From CAZFGK01 sp964518635 (lineage in GTDB: Bacteria > Zixibacteria > MSB-5A5 > GN15 > FEB-12), in contig CAZFGK010000038.1 in assembly GCA_964518635.1 (NCBI GenBank), positions 1 through 19,706 of the forward strand: a stretch of DNA of 19,706 bases, read 5' to 3'. Both the position numbers and the translations under genes were made by a program. Below, piece by piece: positions 7,415 through 15,946 of this stretch; position 1 is the stretch's first letter, and each line of letters starts with the position of its first letter. The notes beneath the pieces are model-generated. The model had not been told where the DNA came from. It saw nothing but the letters and a program-made list of their open reading frames with translations, and did no database searches.

Positions 7415-10400
7415 TTACTTAATCAATACCATCTTCTTCGTTTCAGTGAAGCGATCGGCCTGCAGGCGATAGAAGTAGACACCTGAGGCGTACGCACCAC
7501 CATCCCATTCGATCTTGTGGAATCCGGCGTCAAACTTCATCGACTGTGATTCGACCGTCTGACCGAGGACGTTGAAGATCTCAAGGGTCACCTCACCCGC
7601 AACCGGAAGAGCGAATGAGATCGTCGTCTTCGGATTGAACGGATTCGGATAGTTCTGATCGAGTGCATAATCGGTCGGCAGCGCACTCAGACGAGATGCC
7701 ATCACCTGACCTTCCGTAGTGGCGACTTCAATACTCCGAACAGAGGCTTCACCAATCAAGAGCACATCACCCGTCGACAAGGCACCGTTGCCGCGACTGT
7801 TATGAATCAGCACTCGAGTGTCGGTGCCGTCGAATTCGTAACGGAGTTCCATCTGCGCAGCAACTGCCGCTTCGGACAGAATTGGCTCAACTTTGCCGTT
7901 GAGCACCAGGTGGATTGCACCGATTTCACTGTTGGTCCTGGTGACGGTCAGGAATTCATTCACAACCGAGAGATCGGTCGTGAAGCTCGCATTCGGATCA
8001 AGTTTCGGCACAGCAGCGGCATCTCCGGTAACGACGCGAATCAGATAGACCAGATCAGCAACACTGAGCGGGATACCATCGGCATTCACATCCGACGCCG
8101 CAATCGAGCCGGGTGCATGAGTACCGAATGCTGAGAGCCCTTTAATGAAGTAGGCGGTGAACATGACGGCGTCTGCGATTTCGAAATCGTAACCGTTCAG
8201 GTTCACATCCCCGCGCCCGTCAATGGAGTCGGCGCAGACGATATCAACACCACCATTGGTGAAATCGACACAACGGATCGGCAAGCCCTTGTAGACGCCA
8301 TGAGGAATCAGGCAGGAATTCGGGAAACCACCATACTGGGGCAGGGTGCCGCTGTAAGTGGTGATCAGATTATTCTCGAAGTCGAAGACATCACGAGAGA
8401 CCCACAGTGTATCACCACCCTGCGAAGAGAGCCCGTTGTCGCCGCAATCGATCCAGTAGAATCGAATCGGAGCGTACTGACATTCGTACGTACGGTTGTT
8501 TGAAACGAGGAAATACATCGTCGCAAGAGTCCCGACCTGACCATCAAGGAAGCAGCTCGGGTGATAGGCACCGTTGTTGGTCTCAGCGAGCCCAACTATT
8601 CGCACCAGACCACTTGGGCAACCGGAACCGCAGTTCCCTGATGCTCCGAAGCGATAGGTGAAATACTCCCAATCGCAGCCGACTGGAAGAGAACCGAATT
8701 CGATGGTCGAAATGGTGAGAGCACTGTTGTCGTAGGCAATCAGGAAATCAAATCCACCGAGTGGTTTGCCTGATCCATTCAGATAGATACTGACCGGTAC
8801 ATACTGACCTTGTAGTGTGTTGTGCGTCTTTTCAATCTGGACATGAATGCACTCGTCGATCTGCACCGTGACACAAATCTGTTTGATCGTGGTGTCGTTG
8901 CAGGCATCGATCGCACGAATCGTCAGGCAGTAGGTTCCGGATGAATCAACATTGATGCAGACCTGGCCGGTACCACTGTTGTAGGTCCCAATTGGCGAGA
9001 CGACAACGGTGGAAAGATTGTTATCCGGATCGGAGACGCCGACATCGAAGCAAAGCTCTCCGGCAGCATCAAGGAAGGCGGTGAAGCTCGGCGGGGCCGC
9101 GATCACCGGTGGGGCGTTGAAATTCAGATTGATTTGGACGGTATCCAGATCAGTCGCACCACAGGCATCAGTTGCCCGAAGAACAACCGTGTACGATTTA
9201 TCTGTTCCATCACCCATGACCGCCGGCAGACAAATCTGACCACTTGAATATGTCACTCCCGGAGGGGAGAGGATTTCGCAATTGGTCAGGTTGCCGTCGA
9301 CATCGCTGCAGGAACCAGCCCAGCAGACGGTGGCATCTCCGCAGAGGAAGAAGGTCGTATCTCGTCCCGCATTCGCAACCGGCGGGGTATTCAGATCGAT
9401 ACTCACCCGGAAGGAATCGATACAGGCGGCACCGCAGGAATCAAGGCACTGGATTTTCACAAAGAAGGTCTGATCGACAGTCGGGGTGAATGTCCAGTTA
9501 CCACCGGAGAGTGATCCGGGGCCACTGAGAATTTCACAATGGCTGAAGTTCCCATTGATGTCACTCGCAGAAACCGGACGTGTGATCAGAGTAGGTGTGC
9601 ACTGGAAGTAGGTAGTGTCATTCGGCAGATTGCAGACCGGCGCACTGTTGACCGTTATCGTGAAGACAATGGTATCACGATCAGTCGCACCGCAACTATC
9701 GGTACCCAGGAAGATCGCCGTAAATGTTCCTGAACCAGCGGGAGTAAAGCAGTAGTTATTACCGCTCAATGAACCGGGACCAGAGACCAAAGTCAGCGTT
9801 GCAAAGTTGTTATCAGGATCACTTGTAGTAATCGTGCGACAGACCTGAGTTGGGACACACTGGAAGGCTGTCAGATCTGAACCGGCATTGACCACCGGTG
9901 GATCATTGACATCAACCATCACCACGATAGTATCCGCATCAGTCAGACCGCAGGCATCAGTGACGGTCGCTATGAAAGTGAAACTCCCCATTCCCGGCGG
10001 AGTGAAGCAGAAGCGGTTCAGCACCGTATCAACGGTGACCGCGACTGATCCAGTGACAGTCTCTAGCGTGATATTGTTATTCGGATCAGCAACGGTGTAG
10101 TTCACACAGACCTGAGTCGCTGAACACTGTGCCACACTCAAATCGGCAGGCAAGCTGATCGTCGGCGGCGCATTGAGTGTAACATTGTAGGTCATCGTAA
10201 CCGTATCAGCCGCACCACATGAGTCACTGACCGTTGCAACTACACTGTACGCACCAGCCGTGACCGGTGTGAAGCACCAGAGACCCGTAGCAGAGACCGT
10301 ACCGGCTCCACTCAAACGTGTCCATGTGAGTGCTCCGCCGTTGACATCTGTCGCCGTAAACTGGCGGCAAATCTGCGCAGGTGCGCAGAGGAAAGTATCA

Positions 10401-13400
10401 ACCGGGGTGGCAGGATCGACTGCGACCGGCTTGCTGTTGACTGTCACATTGGCGGTGAACGAACAAGTATCCGCGCCACAAGAGGTCGAGGCAATAACGG
10501 TGAAGTTGAAGGAGCCGGTCGTGGTTGCATTGAAGCAGACCGTTCCGGCGCTGTAGGTCGCTCCACCGGAGACCGTCACTGTCGCGCCAGCTCCCATGAC
10601 GGTGACCGGTACACAAAGCTGCTCACCTGCGGCACAGGCAAAGAGATTGGTCGTGCCCGGGCAGGTGATACTCGGCGCACCACCAACGGTAACCTGGAAA
10701 ACGATATCGCAGGTATCAACACCACAGGGGGTGGTTGCAATCACGCGGGCATTGTAAGTACCTGAGGAAGCTGCGTTGAAGCAGAGCTGACCAGCTGCAT
10801 AGGTTCCGAGTGTCGTTGTTACAACCGCAGATGCCGGAGTAATTCCGAGCGCATAGCAGACTTGTCCCGGCGTACAGAGGGAGACCGGAATCGGACCACT
10901 TGGGCAACTGATAACTGGGAAGGCACCAAGGTTGACGGTCACGTTAATCGTGTCGGCATCGGCAGCACCACAGGAGTCGGAGACTGAGACAATAAACTGA
11001 TAGCTGCCACTGGTCATCGGCGTGAAGCAGACCCGATTTAATACGGTGTCGATACTTCCCGTTCCGGATACCAGCACTTCAGTCAATCTTGCTGATCCAT
11101 TCGGATCACTCACTGTGTACGGCAAGCAGATTTGAATCGGCGTGCATTGCGCAATAGTCGTGTCATTACCAAGAGCAATGACCGGCGGCTGATTGACCGT
11201 CACGTTGATCACAACGGTGTCGAGGTCATCAGCAAAGCAGCCATCCAGAGCGCGCAGCACGAAGGTGTAGCTGCCGGTGGAAGCCGGAGTGAAGCAGATG
11301 TCTGTGCCGTTGTATGTGCCCGGACCACTGAGAAGCGTACAGCTGGTGAGATTACCATCAACGTCCGTACAACTTGCTGGCCAGCAAATCTGACCTGAAA
11401 CACACTGCGCGATAGTCTGATCCGGACCGGCATTCGCAACCGGTGGGGTATTGATAGTAACTGTCACACTGATAGTATCTCGGTCAGTCACCAGACAGGA
11501 GTCTGTAATTCCTATAATGAATGTATAGACACCACTGGTTGCCGGGGTGAAACAGACTCTGGAATTCGGCAGATCGAGTGTTCCCGAGCCGGAGATCAAT
11601 GAAATCGTGTAGGCCTGCGGGGCATCCGGATCACTTGCAGAGTATGGAATGCAAATCTGCTGTGGTGAACAGAGGAACTGACTCCCGATCGACGCAAATG
11701 ATATCGATGGCGCGCTGTTGATTTTGAAATCGATACTGAAGGTATCAACGGCGAAGGCACCACAGGAATCCAGCGCAAGAATACTGACCGTGACCACCTG
11801 ACTGGCAACCGGAGTATAGCACCACTGGCCGTTCTCAATCGAGCCGGGGCCGGAGGTAATCTGAATGCTCGCAAGATTGTTATCTGCATCGCTGATACCA
11901 AGACTGACGCAGTACTTCGACGGCGTACACTGGTAGACAATCGCATCCTTGACCGGAATCTTCACCGGGGCGGAGTTGAGAGTGAAGTTGATCACTGCCG
12001 TGTCAAGATCAGTAGCACCGCAGGCATCAATCGCCTGAAGGACAAAAGTGTAGGTTCCACTAGCGACCGGCGTAAAGCAGATCTGACCAGAAGTAAATGT
12101 CCCCGGGCCGGAGAGCAGACTGACTGAGGTCAGATTTCCGTTCGCGTCAGTGGCACCAGCATTCCAGCAGATAGGGCCGATACTACACTTGAAGAGGGTT
12201 GAGTCACGACCGGCATCCGCGACCGGCGGCACATTCACGGTGTAGAACACCACTACTGTGTCAAAATCAGTCAGACCGCAGGCATCAGTTCCTTTGATCA
12301 CAAATTCATAGTTGAGCGAACCGGATGGAGTAAAGCAGATCTGATTTGAGGCAAGCGTTCCGGGGCCGGTGATCAGTTCGAAAGTGGTCAGATTATTGTC
12401 CGGATCAGATGCGCTGACCGGCAGACAAATCTGCGCCGCCACACACTGGAAGATGGTCTGATCAACTCCGGCATTCACTACCGGTGGGGCGTTGAAGTCG
12501 ATCGCAACTGCGATGGTATCTCGATCGGTCTCGCCGCAGGAATCGGTGACCGAAAGTACAAACGTATATGTTCCTTCTGTAGCGGGCGTAAAGCAGATAC
12601 GCGAATTCGGAAGATCAAGCGTAGCGGTTCCGCTTACGAGTGAGATACTCTGGATATTGTTATTCGCGTCGATTGCTGCATACGGCAGACAAAGCTGCGC
12701 TGAAACACACTGAAAGATAGTAGTGTCGTTGCCGAAGGCGATTGATGGCGCTGCGTTGAGAGTGACCGTGTAGCTCATCGACACGGTGTCAGCCGCACCA
12801 CAGGAATCTGCCACCACCGCGACCACTGAGTAGACACCCGAGGTCATCGGGGTGAAACACCAGAGACCGGACGCGCTCACCGTCCCCACACCACTCAGAC
12901 GGGTCCAGGTCAGTGTGCCACCGTTTGCATCGGTGGCTGTGAATTGACGGCAGATGTTTGCTGGCGCACAAAGGAAGGTGTCGACGTTCGACGGTGGGTT
13001 GGTGGCAACAGGAGCCGAGTTGCGCGTAACAGTCAGATTAAACTGACAAGTATCTGCACCGCATGGGCCAGTCGCGATGATTCTCACCGGATACAGACCG
13101 GCGGTATCGACTGGAACACAGACCTGCCCTGAACCATAGGTTGAACCTGCTGGTGTCACACTAACAGTCACACCGGAACCCATCACCCCAACTGGCAGGC
13201 AGACATTCTGAGGACCACAGACAAAGACGGTCTGGTTTGCAGGACAGGAGATATCCGGTGGCTGACCAACGGTTACATTAAAGACGATATTGCAGGTATC
13301 GGCGCCGCAGCTATTGGTTGCGATCACTCGTGCGTTATACGTGCCCGAAGTTGGAGCATTGAAGCAGAGTTGACCGCCACTATAAGTTCCAAGATTTGTA

Positions 13401-15946
13401 GTAACTGTCGCGCCGGGAGGAATAATCGATAGTGTCTGACAGACTGTTCCGGCCGAACAGAGACTCACTGCAATCGGACCGCTCGGACAGGCAATATCTG
13501 GAATGGTTCCGGTTGTGACATTCACAACAATCGTGTCCCGATCACTCAGACCACATGAATCATTCACCTGAACGATCAACTGATATGAACCGGCTCCTGC
13601 CGGAGTAAAGCAGATGCGGTTGTTAAGGGTATCAATCGAGCCGGTTCCAGAAACATATGATTCAGTCAGTTTCGCTAACCCTTGAGGATCAGAAACGGTG
13701 TACGGAACACAGATTTGAGCGGGTGTGCACTGGAAGACCGAAGTATCGGCGCCAAAGGCAATAGTCGGTGCACTGTTTATTGTCACGTTATAGGTGAGCG
13801 TGGTTGTATCTGATCTGCCACAACTATCTGTGACGACAGTAACGATCGAGTATGCACCACTACCAGATGGAGTGAAACACCAGTTTCCGCCGGATGTAAT
13901 CGTTCCCGAACCGGAGAGCTTTGTCCAGGTAAGCGGACCGCCATTTACATCAGTCGCGGTAAAGAGATTGCAAATTTGTGCTGCCGAACACTGGAAAACC
14001 GAGACTGGAGTGACCGGATTATTAGCAACCGGCGCGCTATTGAGAGTCACATTATAGGTAATACTGGTCGTGTCTTTCTTCCCGCACGAATCGGTCACGG
14101 TCACAACCGCGTTGTATGCACCGGAAATAGTCGGCGTGAAGCAGTAGAGTCCACCACTGGTAATGGTTCCCGATCCTGTCAGCAATGCCCAAGTAAGTGG
14201 GCCACCATTCGCATCAGTCGCAGTAAAGGTGTTGCAAAGCTGCGCCGCAGTACATTGAAACACCGTTACAGGAGATGGATTCGACGCCACTGGTGCGACG
14301 TTGAGCGATACTGTCACATTGACCGTATCCTGATCCATGACTCCGCATGAGTCTGTTACTTTGATAATGAAAGTCGATGTCCCGGCACCACTTGGCGTAT
14401 AACAAATCTGATTTCCTGAGAGGGTTCCCGGACCTGAGAGCAACTGAGTTGTCTGGATATTGTTGTCGGGATCAGTGAAGGCAACTGAGAAGCAGATCGG
14501 CGCAAGCGAACAAAGGAAGAAGTTTCGATTCGGGCCGGCATCGGCAACCGGAGGACGATTCAATATAACTGTCACGAGGGTGGTATCCGCGCCCGTATTG
14601 CCGCAACGATCTGTGGCGGTCACGATAACGGTATAGACACCAGCAGTATCAGCGGTAAAGCAGATATCCTTCGTAGAGGAGGATGCTGAGATTCGTGCCG
14701 CGAATGCGTCCACTTCAATATTTCCGGCTGTACAGGTCATTGACACTTCATCAAAAGTAAATCCGTCTGGAAGATCGAAAGTCACGCCGCCGTTCCCGCT
14801 TCCGACCGTTCCACCGGGTACATTCCGGGACACACTCAAAACGGTAAGACCATTCCGTTTGAGCGTTATCGTAGCAGTTCCACCACCATCAGAATTCGTA
14901 AAGATAATGAGATCAACACTTGCCCCGTTGCAGGTGGTGATATCACTGGCAAAAGCCATTGAGGCGTAGTTCCCGGCATTGAAATCGCAGGAGCCGTCTC
15001 CATTTCCAACATCTGGACCACCAGCGCCGGGGGTGGTAAAGGTCAGATCTGTCGGCGCACCAATCAACTGATCGGCGGACTGGGCAGGTCCGATCCCGCT
15101 GGGGAATGAACCGTAGGCGGCAACTCCACTGGCGAAAACAAAGTTCGGCAGAGTGACAGTCACCCCTGAGAGAGTATTCACCGGAGCAACAAAATCAGAT
15201 GCGACAGTCAGCACTTTGCCCGGCATACCGCCGCCGATTTGGACAACGGTTCCGCCGAGCTGATTGATCTTTGCAATCTGATCGTAGTTGGCAAGGGTGC
15301 CACTATACATTCCGATATTCGTGATGACCGTATCGATATCACAATCGGCATCATCGATATCAACCGGCAGACATATCTGCGTAGGTCCGCACAGGTAGCG
15401 GGTCGAGTTTGCTGGAAGGACCACGACTGGCGCGGAACCGTAATTATTAGAAATGACAAATGCTTCGCACTCATTCGAAGATGAGAGATTTACCTTACCA
15501 TTGGCATCACAGGCAGAATTTGGCGGATCAGATGGTCCGGGCTGACTTTCGCCCTGAAATTTCACTCGAATCGTGTAATTCCCGGGGGTATTTGGCAAGG
15601 TGAGTGTGGCGCAGGCATTTCCGTTTGCATCAGTGAAGACGGTATCATCCGCGTTCACACCAACATTGTTTCCACAATTGCCGGAATTCAGGAAAAACAG
15701 AATCGGTCGACCAACAAGCGGCTGGTCATCATCCCCCGGGCAATTCTGACGGAGATTAGCGCAGACGGTAATTTCCCCGCCAGCGCAAAGAGTATCGGGA
15801 ATGAGAGTGGAGAAATCTAGCTTCGTACTGGCGGCGTCAAACTCCGCATGAACCGTACATGGAAGGAGAGTGGCGAACAGTCCTGTACAGAGCAATAGCC
15901 CAATGAACGAAGACCGTGACGATTTGAACAAAGGTGCAAACATCAT
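7415..15946 (-). CDS. Giant secreted modular cysteine-rich protein with Ig-like repeats, cohesin/dockerin-like regions and a type IX-like sorting tail
   Basis: This 2843-residue protein starts with a signal peptide (basic SSRSS, then hydrophobic FIGLLLCTGLFATLLPC, cleavage likely after A34 in TVHA). Residues 35-170 form an N-terminal domain with CAGGEITVCANLRQNC. Residues 171-2363 hold 23 tandem Ig-like modules, most following the pattern N-x-x-P ... FxC-x5-C ... (D/N)xNG or DPDNN ... xCFTP ... DSCG ... DTxxxxVT. A roughly 200-residue segment interrupts module 1. Residues 2364-2575 are cohesin-like, about 2576-2645 a dockerin-like calcium-loop pair, and 2754-2843 a sorting domain beginning LDQNYPNPFNPKTTISFALP and ending in basic KKMVLIK. 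The likely location is the cell surface or exterior; the likely role is adhesion or matrix, and no catalytic domain is recognised. ATG 15946 and the adjacent ATG 15943 are both possible starts; AGGG lies 4 and 7 nt upstream of them respectively, which slightly favours 15943. The gene stands alone, with an isolated upstream gap. Confidence 0.95.
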   Translation of the reverse strand: MMFAPLFKSSRSSFIGLLLCTGLFATLLPCTVHAEFDAASTKLDFSTLIPDTLCAGGEITVCANLRQNCPGDDDQPLVGRPILFFLNSGNCGNNVGVNADDTVFTDANGNACATLTLPNTPGNYTIRVKFQGESQPGPSDPPNSACDANGKVNLSSSNECEAFVISNNYGSAPVVVLPANSTRYLCGPTQICLPVDIDDADCDIDTVITNIGMYSGTLANYDQIAKINQLGGTVVQIGGGMPGKVLTVASDFVAPVNTLSGVTVTLPNFVFASGVAAYGSFPSGIGPAQSADQLIGAPTDLTFTTPGAGGPDVGNGDGSCDFNAGNYASMAFASDITTCNGASVDLIIFTNSDGGGTATITLKRNGLTVLSVSRNVPGGTVGSGNGGVTFDLPDGFTFDEVSMTCTAGNIEVDAFAARISASSSTKDICFTADTAGVYTVIVTATDRCGNTGADTTLVTVILNRPPVADAGPNRNFFLCSLAPICFSVAFTDPDNNIQTTQLLSGPGTLSGNQICYTPSGAGTSTFIIKVTDSCGVMDQDTVNVTVSLNVAPVASNPSPVTVFQCTAAQLCNTFTATDANGGPLTWALLTGSGTITSGGLYCFTPTISGAYNAVVTVTDSCGKKDTTSITYNVTLNSAPVANNPVTPVSVFQCSAAQICNLFTATDVNGGPLTWTKLSGSGTITSGGNWCFTPSGSGAYSIVTVVTDSCGRSDTTTLTYNVTINSAPTIAFGADTSVFQCTPAQICVPYTVSDPQGLAKLTESYVSGTGSIDTLNNRICFTPAGAGSYQLIVQVNDSCGLSDRDTIVVNVTTGTIPDIACPSGPIAVSLCSAGTVCQTLSIIPPGATVTTNLGTYSGGQLCFNAPTSGTYNARVIATNSCGADTCNIVFNVTVGQPPDISCPANQTVFVCGPQNVCLPVGVMGSGVTVSVTPAGSTYGSGQVCVPVDTAGLYPVRIIATGPCGADTCQFNLTVTRNSAPVATNPPSNVDTFLCAPANICRQFTATDANGGTLTWTRLSGVGTVSASGLWCFTPMTSGVYSVVAVVADSCGAADTVSMSYTVTLNAAPSIAFGNDTTIFQCVSAQLCLPYAAIDANNNIQSISLVSGTATLDLPNSRICFTPATEGTYTFVLSVTDSCGETDRDTIAVAIDFNAPPVVNAGVDQTIFQCVAAQICLPVSASDPDNNLTTFELITGPGTLASNQICFTPSGSLNYEFVIKGTDACGLTDFDTVVVFYTVNVPPVADAGRDSTLFKCSIGPICWNAGATDANGNLTSVSLLSGPGTFTSGQICFTPVASGTYTFVLQAIDACGATDLDTAVINFTLNSAPVKIPVKDAIVYQCTPSKYCVSLGISDADNNLASIQITSGPGSIENGQWCYTPVASQVVTVSILALDSCGAFAVDTFSIDFKINSAPSISFASIGSQFLCSPQQICIPYSASDPDAPQAYTISLISGSGTLDLPNSRVCFTPATSGVYTFIIGITDSCLVTDRDTISVTVTINTPPVANAGPDQTIAQCVSGQICWPASCTDVDGNLTSCTLLSGPGTYNGTDICFTPASTGSYTFVLRALDGCFADDLDTVVINVTVNQPPVIALGNDTTIAQCTPIQICLPYTVSDPNGSARLTEVLVSGTGSIDTVLNRVCFTPMTSGSYQFIVSVSDSCGAADADTINVTVNLGAFPVISCPSGPIPVSLCTPGQVCYALGITPASAVVTTTLGTYAAGQLCFNAASSGTYNARVIATTPCGVDTCDIVFQVTVGGAPSITCPGTTNLFACAAGEQLCVPVTVMGAGATVTVSGGATYSAGTVCFNATTTGSFNFTVIASTSCGADTCSFTANVTVNSKPVAVDPATPVDTFLCAPAQICRQFTATDVNGGALTWTRLSGAGTVSATGLWCFTPVTAGAYSVVATVSDSCGAADTVTMTYNVTLNAPPTISLPADLSVAQCSATQVCVNYTVADPNNNITLETVTGSVAVTVDTVLNRFCFTPPGMGSFTFIATVTDACGLTDADTIVVMVDVNDPPVVNAGSDLTAFQCVPTQVCRTITTSDPDNNFATLTLVSGPGSLSGNNYCFTPAGSGTFTAIFLGTDSCGATDRDTIVFTITVNSAPVCNLPNDTTYFQCTPTLITRPVSASDINGNFSHCEILSGPGSLSGGNWTFTPTVDQTFFVKIQCLDSCGAACIDSFRVSIDLNTPPVANAGRDTTFFLCGDATVCWAGSCSDVDGNLTNCEILSPPGVTYSSGQICLPAVMGDGTDKSYTVVLRATDACGATDLDTVQINLNFNAPPVIAAPPSFTAFLDAAGELCFDVGVSDPDNNLSTVVVSPIGTYNSGTGQVCINVDSSGTYCLTIRAIDACNDTTIKQICVTVQIDECIHVQIEKTHNTLQGQYVPVSIYLNGSGKPLGGFDFLIAYDNSALTISTIEFGSLPVGCDWEYFTYRFGASGNCGSGCPSGLVRIVGLAETNNGAYHPSCFLDGQVGTLATMYFLVSNNRTYECQYAPIRFYWIDCGDNGLSSQGGDTLWVSRDVFDFENNLITTYSGTLPQYGGFPNSCLIPHGVYKGLPIRCVDFTNGGVDIVCADSIDGRGDVNLNGYDFEIADAVMFTAYFIKGLSAFGTHAPGSIAASDVNADGIPLSVADLVYLIRVVTGDAAAVPKLDPNASFTTDLSVVNEFLTVTRTNSEIGAIHLVLNGKVEPILSEAAVAAQMELRYEFDGTDTRVLIHNSRGNGALSTGDVLLIGEASVRSIEVATTEGQVMASRLSALPTDYALDQNYPNPFNPKTTISFALPVAGEVTLEIFNVLGQTVESQSMKFDAGFHKIEWDGGAYASGVYFYRLQADRFTETKKMVLIK
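7418..7687 (-). other. C-terminal sorting domain (type IX secretion type A-like / FlgD-like Ig fold)
   Basis: These are residues 2754-2843 of the giant protein. The segment starts LPTDYALDQNYPNPFNP, continues with TTISFALPVAGEVTLEIFNV and LGQTV, and ends with DGGAYASGVYFYRLQ and TKKMVLIK. This is the classic layout of the Por_Secre_tail-like domain, widespread in FCB bacteria and used as an outer-membrane translocation and anchoring signal in Bacteroidetes. Whether this organism has a true type IX system cannot be seen in this window. Confidence 0.85.
8012..8221 (-). other. Dockerin-like calcium-loop pair
   Basis: These are residues 2576-2645 of the giant protein. There are two copies of an EF-hand-like loop plus helix: DVNLNGYDFEIAD followed by AVMFTAYFIKG, and DVNADGIPLSVAD followed by LVYLIRVVTGD. 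Each loop spans 13 residues from first to last Asp, one more than the canonical 12-residue dockerin I loop, and both copies share this insertion. Calcium binding is inferred from the Asp/Asn ligands at positions 1, 3, 5 and 13. Confidence 0.75.
8222..8857 (-). other. Cohesin-like domain
   Basis: These are residues 2364-2575 of the giant protein. The domain begins HVQIEKTHNTLQGQYVPVSI and contains the cohesin-like core GGFDFLIAYDNSALTI, then a Cys-rich stretch (YRFGASGNCGSGCPSG) and LVRIVGLAETNNG. The GGFDFLIAYD element resembles the G-x-x-F-x-I-x-Y-D-x-x-x-L pattern of cohesins and related carbohydrate-binding folds. True dockerin-binding ability is not shown. I recall the same region in other Zixibacteria secreted proteins, always followed by the dockerin-like pair. 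Confidence 0.55.
9650..11194 (-). repeat. Six-module higher-order repeat, copy 2 (modules 15-20)
   Basis: Residues 1585-2099, with module lengths 90, 81, 81, 88, 89, 86. They match modules 5-10 one for one. Shared markers are LTE(S/V)xVSGTGSIDT in the first module, CPSGPIxVSLC and GTYNARVIAT in the second, CGADTC in the third, PVDTFLCAP with CRQFTATD and LTWTRLSG in the fourth, and PPVVNAG in the sixth. The offset is 861-862 residues. Confidence 0.8.
12236..13777 (-). repeat. Six-module higher-order repeat, copy 1 (modules 5-10)
   Basis: Residues 724-1237, with module lengths 90, 81, 81, 88, 88, 86. This is the partner of the block encoding modules 15-20. Corresponding modules are far more alike to each other than to their immediate neighbours, which indicates a segmental duplication of about 1.54 kb. 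Many silent differences between the two DNA copies show that it is not recent. Confidence 0.8.
14675..15277 (-). other. About 200-residue insertion inside the first Ig-like module
   Basis: Residues about 224-424 of the giant protein split module 1. Its front half (LCGPTQICLPVDIDDADC...YSGTL) and back half (KDICFTADTAGVYTVIVTATDRCG) are normal module ends. The insert is Gly/Ser/Thr-rich, includes GGTVVQIGGGMPGKVLTVAS, GNGDGSCDFN and LIIFTNSDGGGTATITLKRNG, and contains three cysteines. I do not recognise the domain. A jelly-roll or lectin-like beta fold is possible but unsupported. Confidence 0.6.

Larger units (their letters stand above)
8858..15436 (-). repeat. Array of 23 Ig-like modules within the giant protein
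   Basis: By reading the protein I assign modules to residues 171-462 (M1, interrupted), 463-548, 549-635, 636-723, 724-813, 814-894, 895-975, 976-1063, 1064-1151, 1152-1237, 1238-1323, 1324-1409, 1410-1498, 1499-1584, 1585-1674, 1675-1755, 1756-1836, 1837-1924, 1925-2013, 2014-2099, 2100-2185, 2186-2276 and 2277-2363. Lengths are 81-91 residues. The core pattern has four cysteines: C1 in FxC, C2 in (Q/P)xC, C3 in xCFTP and C4 in DSCG. They resemble cadherin-like, HYR and PKD-type beta-sandwich repeats, but I do not assign a named family. DNA-level divergence between modules is substantial, so this is an old array and not a recent slippage expansion. Confidence 0.9.

Noticed and set aside
8858..15436. 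CRISPR-like or recent satellite-type tandem repeat
   Set aside because: The periodicity is 240-270 bp, in frame, with diverged DNA and conserved protein, so it is a coding domain array.
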